Source: Gliomastix tumulicola (taxonomy: Eukaryota; Ascomycota; Sordariomycetes; Hypocreales; Bionectriaceae). From it: DNA of 64,000 bases. The position numbers were made by a program, and so were the translations under genes. Location: NCBI GenBank assembly GCA_001599755.1, contig BCHX01000001.1, positions 3,038,001-3,102,000 on the forward strand, read 5' to 3'. This document shows, piece after piece, positions 34,128 through 43,874 of this stretch. The notes beneath the pieces are model-generated. The model saw only the letters and a program-made list of their open reading frames with translations. It was not told the DNA's origin and ran no database searches. Positions within the stretch are counted from its first letter, which is position 1; each line of letters begins with the position of its first letter.

Positions 34128-35660
34128 ATGGGGCAACAGGTCACGTTGTTGAGGGGCCCACAGCGACTGAGTCTGAATTTGGGGGAGCAGAAGGGACGGA
34201 GGAGCTCCTACCATCAGCAGGACGCCGCGGCCTTCACCAACCCGGCGGAATCGACGAGCGCGAGAGCAGGCCCCGACGGAGGACGACAAGGGACGACACT
34301 GGGCCATGGCGACGGCTTCGACTTCGAATTCCAGAGCACCCGACAGCAGCGCATCCCGTTCCCGTGGCTGAACGCCTGCTGGCGCCGCCGCTCCCCGCCA
34401 TCCCGCCGGCGCGTCCTCTCTCCGTGCGCCATGTTCTTCCTCGTCCTGTGCCTCCTGCTGGCCTCGTGGTACCTCTGGTTCTGGCACTCGGAGAAGGCCG
34501 TCCGTGTTCCCTGGCAGCCGGACGAGGCGTCGACGCTCTTCAGCAGCCGGCCGCTGCCCCCGCCGCCGGCGCACGGCAACATCTCCAACTACGAGCTCCC
34601 GCTCCGGACGCGGGGGCGCAACATCGTCGACGCGCGCGGCCACCGATTCAAGCTGTCCTCGATCAACTGGTACGGCGCGAGCGACGAGCTCTTCGTCCCC
34701 GGCGGGCTGGACGTGCAGCACCGGGACGTCATCTGCCAGACCATCAAGAAGCTGGGCTTCAACAGCGTCCGGCTGCCGTACGCCGACGAGCTGGTGTACG
34801 AGAACCCGAGGATCGAGGACGGCCTCCTCCTCGCGAACCCGGACCTCTTCGGCGCGCGGGCGCTGGACGTGCTGGCGGCCGTCACGGACGCGCTGACGGC
34901 CCACGGCATCGCCGTCATCATGAACAACCACATCACGAGCGCGACCTGGTGCTGCGGGGCCGACCCCTGCGACGCCGGCTGGGCGAACGACCACCTGGGC
35001 CCCGTGTGCCGCGTCCGGCAGACTGAGGAGCAGTGGATACAGAACTGGGAGACGGTCATGAAGCCGCACGTCGACAACCCGCTCGTCATCGGCGTCGACC
35101 TCCGGAACGAGGTGCGCGGCCTCTGGGGCACGATGCCGTGGTCCAAATGGGCGGCGGCGGCCGAGCGCTGCGGCAACCGCCTCCTCCAGATGAACCCGCA
35201 CTGGCTCGTCGTCGTCGAGGGCACCGAGTCCGCCAACGACGTGTCCGGTGCCCGCGCGCGGCCCGTCAGGCTCGACGTCGCGAATCGCCTCGTCTACTCC
35301 GCGCACATCTACGCGTGGTCCGGCTGGGGCAGCACCGAGGGCCGGTTCCTGAAGCGGCCCTACGAGTCGTTCGTGCGGACGATGCGACACAACTGGGCGT
35401 ACCTGCTCGAGCAGGACGTCGCGCCTGTCTGGATCGGCGAGATAGGCGGACCCCGAAGGCCCGACGTCGGCGGCCATCGGTACTGGGACAACATGATGAC
35501 GTATCTCAAGAAGATTGACGCCGACTTTGGGTACTGGGCCATCAACCCGAGGAAGCCGAAGGGGAACAGGCCCGAGTCGTATTCGCTTGTCGAGGACGAC
35601 TGGGTTACGCCGGTGCTGGATTACCGGATGAAGGACATGTCGGAGCTCATGAGGCAATGA
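34128..35660 (+). CDS. Membrane-anchored glycoside hydrolase family 5 (cellulase-fold) protein
   Basis: Intronless gene of 510 residues. The first 99 residues are polar and Arg-rich (WRRRSPPSRRR just before the membrane), followed by one hydrophobic span (AMFFLVLCLLLASWYLWFW, about 101-119) and a large lumenal or extracellular domain: a type II membrane layout. The domain is a GH5 TIM barrel with GFNSVRLPYADELVYENP, AVIMNNHITSATWCC, GVDLRNEVRG (acid/base Glu328) and PVWIGEIGG (nucleophile Glu438), plus HIYAWSGWG between them. Both catalytic Glu are present, so activity on a beta-glycan is likely; the substrate (wall glucan, glucoside or other) is not predictable. The ATG at 34128 is the first in frame; a slightly longer open frame upstream has no ATG. 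GC content in the gene is very high. Confidence 0.88.
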   Translation: MGQQVTLLRGPQRLSLNLGEQKGRRSSYHQQDAAAFTNPAESTSARAGPDGGRQGTTLGHGDGFDFEFQSTRQQRIPFPWLNACWRRRSPPSRRRVLSPCAMFFLVLCLLLASWYLWFWHSEKAVRVPWQPDEASTLFSSRPLPPPPAHGNISNYELPLRTRGRNIVDARGHRFKLSSINWYGASDELFVPGGLDVQHRDVICQTIKKLGFNSVRLPYADELVYENPRIEDGLLLANPDLFGARALDVLAAVTDALTAHGIAVIMNNHITSATWCCGADPCDAGWANDHLGPVCRVRQTEEQWIQNWETVMKPHVDNPLVIGVDLRNEVRGLWGTMPWSKWAAAAERCGNRLLQMNPHWLVVVEGTESANDVSGARARPVRLDVANRLVYSAHIYAWSGWGSTEGRFLKRPYESFVRTMRHNWAYLLEQDVAPVWIGEIGGPRRPDVGGHRYWDNMMTYLKKIDADFGYWAINPRKPKGNRPESYSLVEDDWVTPVLDYRMKDMSELMRQ

Positions 35661-36337
35661 TTAGTTAGTATACGAGGCGTTTTTGGATCGGATACCACGG
35701 ATGATGTATGTGTATTGAAAAGCTGTCAATTACCACCTCGACTCTTCAACTCTTCAAGTCTTCCTCGACGCCTCTGCACCTGCGGCTTGTTCCATCATCA
35801 CGGAACGGATTAGCTTGAAGTGGATGTTGTGATTTGAGAGTGTTGGGCAAAACAGCACCACAATGCTTGGTGAGGGGCCACCTGTAGACTGTAGTAGTGC
35901 TCTAGGCTCTCCACTATTAGCCGTTAACAGCGTGCTCTTAGCGCTCTGTTGGTGCTGTCACCCGCCTTATCGATAACCCAGCACCTAACCTCCAACAGGT
36001 CAGCACTTTATCACCCCGTCGCCACCGCCCAAACACAGCAGTTGCAACAGTCATCCAACACTCATCTGTTCAATCGTTCCAACATCCAGCGCACGCCGAT
36101 CCTCCTCGCTTCTCATTTCGAGAATCCAAGCGCTTCAAATATTCCATCATCTCTGCCATCTCCCATCTTCCTTATCCCCCCGTCGCGCCTGGGTCCATGA
36201 CGCCCAGGCCGTAAGCTCTCGTCGTCCTCTCGTTGCCTGTGGTCGGAACGAGGCCACAGCGGAAGCCCATCTGCCATACGTTATTCCCCCTCTTTTCCCT
36301 CAAACGAGCCGCTGCACGCCGGCACATCTCGTCAACC
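35661..36337. other. Promoter and leader region of the Crt10-domain gene
   Basis: About 680 nt. The first part should carry the GH5 3' end. From about 35980 on it is C/A-rich with many CATC and CCAAC elements, like a 5' leader. No other gene seen. Confidence 0.5.
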
Positions 36338-39300
36338 ATGGAGACCGTCGCGTCTCCCTCGAAGAAAACCACCAGGATGCAGCCGATCTCCGTAGGAACA
36401 TGCCACGTCCAGACAGCTAAGGATCGCGTAAGTCGATCTACCCCATCCCGCCCGATCGGGTCGACTCCATCGCCGTGAGAGCAATTGACCTCGCTGCCCC
36501 CCCTCTTGCCCCTGCCCACCTCGCCGCTCTTCCTCGGAGGGTTCTGATGATACTGACTGCTGTGGTAGTTTGGCCAGGATGGTGTCTTAGCGATCCGGGA
36601 CCGTGAGCGGCTGGTCGAGGGTCTGCAGTATCAGGGACCGTCGCACCCTTTCGTTTGGCCGGGCCAAGTCGATGATGACCAAGACAAGGAAGCCCAGTCA
36701 TCCATCTTTCGAAAAGTCCCCTCTATGCAGACCATGCGTCATAACCTCACAGCCCTTTCTCAATGTTTCAATGTGGGTGCTGCACTGTGCTCAGGTTCTC
36801 TTGTTCCCCCAGCCCTTGTGCTAACCTATTCGTCTACAGTTGTACTTTTCTGCCTACCAGGGCCGCATCTTCGTCTACGCTCTGCGCGGCGGAGCTACGA
36901 ATACGGTTCCAGAGGAACCCGATCTCCAGCTCAAGCCCAAGCCGAGCCCCGATGCTAAGCTTGTCGGAGGGTTCATCGATAAGGCACGACCACATGTTGT
37001 CAACCACCTGATCACGGGGTTCTTCGGTGCTGAGGAGATCCTCCTGGCGGCCTACGACAATGGAGACGTCGTGGCGTACTACACGAAGCCCATCGCAGAG
37101 CTCATCTTCCACAAGTCCCCCCAAGGGGAAGGCGTGGTCAACAGCAGTCGGCTTCATCAGGCCAGGAGCAAGAGTAACGATGAGCAGAAATACGGCATGC
37201 CGAAGCCCTTCCTGCACGAGAACGTTCGCAAGACGGCGTGGGGACTGGCAATCCACCAAAAGTCCCGCCTCATCGGAGTCAGCACGAACCTACGCGAGAT
37301 CACCGTGTTTGCGTTGGCCCTACGTTCGCCCGAGTCGACACAGAATTCTTTCCCTCACCCGTTTGAGCCCCTCAATGATGTTGAGAAGCGGGTTCGCATG
37401 CGCCAGCGAAACTGGCGCGTTCAAATTCGGCTCGGACCAGAAGCTGACAACGTTCCCAACATATGCTTCATGGACAACGATGAGGGACACGCCGAGAAGG
37501 TGTGCGGTATAGACATCAAGGGTGCCGTTTGGGTGGCCAACATCTGGAAGCCTTATCAGCCCGTCACGCGGATCGACATCTTTGACCGTGGAGATATCAT
37601 CAGCGAGGAGAGTTCCCCTCAAACATCGAGGTTCGTATATCAATCCTGATCTACACACCTCCACAATTCAAGTGGCCGTGTCCGTGATGCCATGGGGAAA
37701 AGTGCTGACTGATTTGTTCTTGTCATGTAGGGGATGGGGTGTCTTGGCCTTTCGCAACGATGCGTTTCTGACTGTTCACTCTGTCGAGGACCTCATCGGA
37801 ATGCCCCCCCGGAAGTGTGCTATCAAGCCGGCTACAAAGGATGACGACCTGCCCATGGCCATGCCCGATGCGGCCACCAGGGACCTTCCGGATAACCCGT
37901 GTCCGCCGCCCAAGTTTCCGAGGATCGCCGCTCGCCGACCGCGTATTACGGGACCGATCGTGATGGGGACTATGACTGGGATGGGATTTAACTTCCAGGC
38001 CGTATTCAACAACGACATAGACTTCACTCTGCAAGCTATCCCTGCGATTAACGGGCCTCCGATGAACGGGCCTCCGATGAACGGGCTTGCGGCGAACGGG
38101 CTTGCAGCGAACGGGCCTCAAACCTTTCCTGGGCTCACTTTCACCACCGCACCGGACTCTGGGACCAGCGACGACGAGGATGACGAAGCTGACGAGGTAG
38201 ACCCGGAGGCTGATCAGGACTTTGATGAGGACAGTGACTCGACAGAGAGCTCGGGAGGCGCCACTGCTGGCAGTTATGTCATGCCGCCTGATCCATTGTT
38301 CGCCCAATTGCCTTTGGCGTTCCAGACCTTTGTACAAGCTCCCCAAGGGCCGCTGCCGCCGCCTGATACACCGATCGCGCCTCCAGCGCTGCCGTTGTCA
38401 GCTAGCGATCTTCCGCCGCCGCCTGATACACCGATCGTGCCTCCAGCGCTGCCGTTGTCAGCTAGCGATCTTCCGCCACCGCCGGCGGCGGTGACACCAC
38501 ATGCAGTCGTCCAGTTGAACCACCAGCAACCATCGACGGTATCGGATTCCGTCGGGTCCTTGGACCCGGAACCGCCGACGGCACCACATTCAGTCGTCTC
38601 GCACGCGGGCGACGAATGGCCCGTCCACGCCGCGATAGATCATCTTTACAACCCAGGTACGGGAGTGCCTGTAACACAACAATACAACCTACCGCCGCAC
38701 GCTCACTCAGCGCTGCAACACCTTTGGGACGACATGGATCAGGAGCCGCCGCCGGCCCAGGCTTTCGAGGCGGCGCAGGCGGCTATGGTCAGCGCCACGT
38801 TGGACCTGGTGCAGAATGAGATGCTCCTGCCCTTCCAGAATGCATTTGGGAGCCTCGGCCAAGCACTGGACGAGCTGGAGCATGCCTACACGCAGTTTGA
38901 GCACAGCACTGCCGGTGCTGTGCCGCCGATTAGGGCTAGGAGGATGGGCCACGAGCGGTTCGGCGACTGCAAATGCCCCGAGTGTCGCCAAAAGGTGAGG
39001 GTGGCAGCAGTGGTAACGGCGCAGGCACTGGAGCATCATGAACGCCTGAACATGGTGTACTTTCCTGGGCATGGCGAGGTGCACAGCGCACCGTGGAACC
39101 GAAGGGGGCGAGTGCAGGCTTCGCGGGGGGCCAGAATCAAGGCCAACAAGAATGTGTCGAATGGTAGAGCCAGCGAGGGCCTGAGCCGTGGATACTACAT
39201 CCTGCGCGCGTTCGAGAAAGACTTTGAGATGTTCCCTCTGGTGAACGAGAAATCCAAGGACAAGAACAGGCCGCAGGAAATCGGCGTGATGTTCTCAGAT

Positions 39301-39732
39301 GCCCTGACGTGCGGATACTTCAACTCGCGCAGCATCAGCCGATGGTTCCGCGCGGCGGGCAGACTGAACATGCTGGTGCACATCCCCGAGCTCTGCCTCG
39401 TGGCCCTCGGCTCGCCAACGGGGCGGGTGATGCTGGTCACACTCACCAGGATGGCGTCGCCGGTGATGGACATGACGGGGAGCCGGATATGGGACCACGG
39501 GATCCGCCCGGAGCTCGTCCTGCCGCGGATCGCGGAGGAGACAGCGCACCGGAAGAGCCCACGGGCTCTGCACGGGCTCGCGCTGGCGGTGATTCCGGAG
39601 GACCTGGAGAGCGGGAAGCACGGGCTGCCCCTGACGAAGCGATACAGGCTGCTTCTCCACTACCAGAGTCATGACATTCTGTCTTACGAGATCTCCAGGG
39701 ACGCGCAGAGTGGGAAGTTGTGGGTGGTGTGA
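36338..39732 (+). CDS. Crt10-domain protein (large, WD-like)
   Basis: Protein of 1028 residues in four exons: 36338-36427, 36569-36772, 36840-37630 and 37731-39732. Boxes FSAYQGRIFVYALRGG, LITGFFGAEEILLAAYDNGD, KTAWGLAIHQKSRLIGVSTN, LREITVF and GWGVLAF match the Crt10 domain, known from yeast Crt10, a repressor of ribonucleotide-reductase genes with a beta-propeller-like fold. Beyond the domain is a long insert: an NGPPMNG/NGLAANG repeat (about 38050-38120), an acidic run (DDEDDEADEVDPEADQDFDE), a proline-rich part with a 60-bp tandem duplication, and a Cys box FGDCKCPECRQKV (near 38959-38993). The C-terminus returns to ordered sequence (GVMFSDALTCGYFNSRSISR, LLLHYQSHDILSYEIS). The start ATG (CAACCATGG) is in good context. 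Nuclear function is likely but unproven. Confidence 0.75.
38350..38480 (+). repeat. 60-bp tandem duplication in the Crt10-like gene
   Basis: A unit of exactly 60 bp occurs twice in a row (compare 38353 onward with 38413 onward) with one difference (GCGCC versus GTGCC), then a partial third start. It encodes two copies of PPPPDTPIxPPALPLSASDL. In-frame and nearly identical, so it is a recent duplication. Confidence 0.95.
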
Positions 39733-41752
39733 TCCTAGGTCACACACACCTTGTTGATCTACTATTCTGAGAAGAAGAGTCTTCGGGGGGGGGGATGGTG
39801 ATGTGGTGTGGGGGGCTTCGAGAGAGCTGAGATTCCGCCGTGGGACATGACAATGGGAAATTGGCAAACACGACTATTAGGTATCATGACGAACAGGTCC
39901 GATCTACGGAGGGACAGGGAATAGGCAAAGCTAGGGATATTCAGCGTTGGAGTTTGGACAGCCGTGGAGGGAGAGAGGCAGACTTATTACTCGCCTCTGC
40001 TCCTCCGTGGCTTTCTTCATTAGGTAGTCGTTTTATTCATGGGAAAGAAAAAGGGAAATGCTAGCAGAATGGGGGAGAGGACCGGGGGGAGCGCAGACCG
40101 GGGAGTGCAGACCGGGGGAATTCGGGTACTCTAGCTTTGCATGATGACGATTTGCATTAGGTAGGAGGAGAGCTGGAGATACGAAAGCAGCGATTGATGT
40201 GTGTGACCCAATTGGGCGAGCTTGAATTGAGGATTTGACAATCGAGTCTCGTAAGTGCGTGTGGCTGGGGCGAATGGGGTGACTTTTTTCTTCTTCTCTG
40301 CTTGGGGTTTTTAGTGAGTTGGTACGGGTGCAGTGAGTTTCAGCGGTGCTTCGATTGGCGTTTTAGCGGGTGCCTTTGGGGCCTTCGAGCATCCAGCCAG
40401 GCCAAGAGATCGGTCCGGGACAAGGAAAAAAGGGCCCCATGGGACCCCTGGAGATGACAAGAAGGAAAGCCGTAAAAAAATTTGGGCGGATTGGGGGGCA
40501 TCCCGTCCGGATCAGCGGCAAGCGTGTGGCGGACGGTGGCTAGAGCCTGGAGCCGACCACTAACAGCTGAATAACCAGCCACAGTGGCAGGGGCTATGAC
40601 CAATGCGCCGGAATAATCGTAACAGAACTTGGCAGGACGGGCCCCAACCTCGATTCAGCTGGCCCCGGTTCTTCATAAAAAGTCACTGGTATGACACACA
40701 CACATGTCAGTGTGCGACGGTATTACTAGTTTCGATTTTTCTGACTTTTTTTTTTTTACGTTGCTGCGTGTGTCGAGTGTTCTCGGCAGCGCGGCCAATC
40801 AGAGGCCGTGGCTGGCTGGACGTTGGGACGTCGTCTCATGCCTTTCCTTATCTTTGCTTTTTGCTTTTTTTTTTCCCACACGCCCTCCCATCTTCTTACC
40901 AACCTGAACCATTCACTTATCTTCTCCCTTTTTTTTTTTCCCTCTCACCAAGCAAACGGCACACGACCAATTGAACCCCAACCCCACGTCCTTGTCTTTT
41001 TTCGTCTGTGGCACTAAGATGTACCGTGCCTATTAACCTTACCTGATGCTATGATGTCGCGTTTGCCTCCCTGCCCACCCCCCTCCCTTATCTCGAGCAA
41101 GTGCTGATCGTGGGGATTCTGTTGGACGGGCTTGGGCTGGACTGGGCTGGACTGCGCCGATAAGGTCACTGCATTGATTTATGCTGGTCGGACGCATGGC
41201 TGAGGCTGATGCCCGATGGCTGCTTATTGGATGGGACGGTGTCGAAACTCCCACACTTGGATGCCTCCCTTTCATTTAGGCGTGGGACTTGGGGACCTTT
41301 CTTATCGATCGGTCGGTCCATCGTGCGACCTTTGGGATCCAGCCCCCCCAGGGCCGAGGAGGAGGGTTGTGTCCCTCGTTTCTTTTTCGTTATCTAAGGT
41401 TGAGGCCGGACGGAAGTCTTATTTATTGCTACGGCCTGCCCCCCCCTTCCCTTTCCCTTTCGTGTGTCTGTCCTGGGAGTCTTTTGTTTTTGACTCGGTT
41501 GTTGTATTATCTGCTGCCGTTTGGCCGAGTATCTATCAATCTATCTATTGGTGTTGGTTCTTCCCTAACCTACTTACTTGAATCGATCCGTTGCTTGATC
41601 CCCCTCTGTCCGACATATACTTTGTATCTTCCCTCTCCTGATACCACGTAGCTTGCCACTGCCGGACAGTCTCGACGTCTTGTCTCTCCCTCGAGAGCAA
41701 CAGCTCGAAACAACCCCCTCAATAACAACAACAAAACCGACAAACCACCACC
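39733..41752. other. Intergenic region and promoter of the ammonium permease
   Basis: About 2 kb. The left half has the Crt10-like 3' end and a G tract near 39786-39795. The right half has long T and C/T tracts (40740-40760, 40866-40876, 40929-40940), a GATA-site cluster (listed apart) and an A/C-rich leader (CAACAACAAAACCGACAAAC) before the ATG. No gene seen. Confidence 0.55.
40848..41512 (+). promoter_or_regulatory. Cluster of GATA (AreA/NIT2-type, HGATAR) sites
   Basis: Seven HGATAR matches lie within 665 bp upstream of the ammonium permease: TTATCT (AGATAA on the other strand) at 40848-40853, 40917-40922, 41088-41093, 41390-41395 and 41507-41512, CGATAA at 41158-41163, and TTATCG at 41302-41307. 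AreA/NIT2 GATA factors switch on ammonium permease genes when good nitrogen sources are scarce. Clustering of several sites near the start is the usual sign of a real nitrogen-controlled promoter. Binding itself is inferred. Confidence 0.7.
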
Positions 41753-43367
41753 ATGTCCTACGCCCACGTCGGCGCGCCGACCGACTTCAACGGCACGAGC
41801 GAGAACTATGGCGGCGACTCGCACACGGAGAACCTCAACCAGTGGTACCAGGCCGGCGACCAGGCCTACATCCTGCTGTCGGCGTGCCTGGTGCTGATGA
41901 TGGTGCCCGGCATCGCCTTCCTGTACTCGGGGCTCGCGCGGCGCAAGTCGGCGCTGTCGATGCTCTGGGTCGTCATGATGTCGTTCAGCGTCGTCGTCTT
42001 CCAGTGGTACTTCTGGGGCTACTCGCTCGCCTTCAGCCAGACGTCGGGCAACGCCTTCATCGGCGACCTGCGGCACTTCGGGCTGATGAAGGTCTGGGGC
42101 GCGCCCTCGGTCGGCTCGCCGCTGATCCCGGCGCTGCTGTACTCCTTCTACCAGATGATGTTCTGCGCCGTCACGGCCGCGCTGACGATCGGCGCCGTCG
42201 CCGAGCGCGGCCGCGTCGTGCCCGCCATGGTCTTCGTCTTCTGCTGGGCCACGCTCGTCTACTGCCCGCTGGCCTACTGGGTCTGGAACGCCAACGGCTG
42301 GGGCTTCCAGCACGGCGTGCTCGACTACGCGGGCGGCGTCCCCGTCGAGATCGGCTCCGGCATGTCCGCCCTCGCCTACTCGTGGGTGCTCGGCCGCCGC
42401 AACGAGAAGCTCATGATGAACTTCCGCCCGCACAACATCTCGCTCATCACCCTGGGCACCATCCTCCTGTGGTTCGGCTGGCTGGGCTTCAACGGCGGCT
42501 CCGCCTTTGGCGCCAACCTGCGCGCCGTCATGGCCTCGTGGAACTCGTGCCTGACCGCCATGTTCGCCGCCGCCACCTGGTGCGTGCTCGACTTCCGCCT
42601 GGCCAAGAAGTGGTCCATGGTCGGCTGGTGCTCGGGCACCATCTCCGGGCTCGTCGCGGCCACGCCCTGCTCCGGGTTCCTGGATCCGTGGGCGAGCATC
42701 ATCCTCGGTGTTGTCGCCGGTGTCGCCTGCAACTTTGGCACCAAGAGTACGTCTCCCCCCCTTTTTATCTCTCTCCCCTTCTCTTTATCGCTCATACTAA
42801 CACACACCAACCACAGTCAAGTTCCTCATCCGCATCGACGACTCCCTCGACGTCTTCGCCGAGCACGGCATCGGCGGCATCGTCGGCCTCCTCTTCAACG
42901 CCTTCTTCGCCTCGGGCGGCATCATCGGCCTCGACGGCGTCAACACGGGCGCCTCCGGCGGCTTCCTCGACGGTAACTACGTCGTTCTCGGCTGGCAGGT
43001 CGCCGCCATCGTCTCCTCCTCGGCCTACGCCTTTGTCGTGTCCGCCGCCATCGCCAAGCTCATCGACCTCGTCCCCGGGCTCAAGCTGCGCGCCTCCGAG
43101 GAGGCCGAGCTGCTCGGCATGGACGACGACCAGCACGGCGAGTTCTCGTACGACTACGTCGAGGTCCGCCGTGACTTCCTCGCCTGGAACCCGCCCAGCG
43201 ACGAGCCCGCCCCCGAGGGCCAGATCGCCGAGCCCACGCACGGCATCAAGCAGCACGCTGACATCGCCACGCCCCCCAGCTCGTCGGGCGGCGACGCCAC
43301 GCCTGCCGTGCAGGAGACCAAGCCCCAGACGGCCGAGGAGAACACCGTCAACGAGAAGCGGGACTAA
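41753..43367 (+). CDS. Ammonium permease (Mep/Amt family), MeaA/Mep1-like
   Basis: Plasma-membrane ammonium transporter of 514 residues in two exons, 41753-42746 and 42817-43367. Eleven membrane spans are expected; clear boxes are LVLMMVPGIAFLYSGLARRK, FYQMMFCAVTAALTIGAVAE, LVYCPLAYWVWNANGW, LLWFGWLGFNGGSAFGANL and FAEHGIGGIVGLLFNAFFAS. The first of the twin pore histidines is replaced by glutamate (Glu199 in GGVPVEIGSGM), while the second is kept (His348 in AEHGIGG). Glu at that place is known from yeast Mep1/Mep3 and not from Mep2, so this looks like the non-sensor, high-capacity class. The cytosolic tail is about 90 residues, acidic and without obvious membrane character. The promoter has a GATA-site cluster. 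The ATG follows an A/C-rich leader, typical for a well-expressed fungal gene. Confidence 0.96.
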
Positions 43368-43874
43368 CTAAGCTGTCTCTTTTTGCTTTTTCATCTTTTT
43401 TGTCTTTGCTTTGCGCGTCGTGGTTGGTTGTGTATGATGTTCGCTGTTGTGAGCGCATGTACAGACAGAAGAAAAAAGCTGGCATAGGAGTTTTTTCTTT
43501 TCTTTTTTCCTTTTTTCCTCTTTTGGGTACTAGCCATCATCATTTTTCTTTTTCTCTTCATTCATCTGTCTGGATCGTACAAATACCCGTTCTGTTTCTC
43601 GGTTAGATAGTATCTTAGTTAGTACTTAGTATTCTAGGGGATGCCCGATCAAAATATAGAATCCAAATCATCTCTTTTCTTTCTCCTCCAAGCAGGGTCT
43701 GGTGATACAATGTGAGAAATAAAAGGTGATTGGGACCTATTCAAAATAATAAGAAGCAAAGTAGCCAGCCAGCCAGCTGGTGTACGTCGTCTGTGTGTAG
43801 ATGGCGTCTAGATGTTGTGATCATTGCGCGTCTTTCTAAGCTCCTGTTTGTTGTCTTGTGTATCAGTGTCAGTG
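43368..43874. other. 3' intergenic spacer between convergent genes
   Basis: T-rich tracts (43377-43405, 43491-43520) after the permease stop and the 3' end of the phosphatase gene. No further gene. Confidence 0.6.

Noticed and set aside
34008..35657. 549-codon frame on the - strand opposite the GH5 gene
   Set aside because: Shadow of a GC-rich gene; sequence is Arg/Val/Pro-rich and meaningless, while the opposite strand has a full GH5 domain.
41570..42433. 287-codon frame opposite the ammonium permease
   Set aside because: Shadow of the biased permease codons; no family features.
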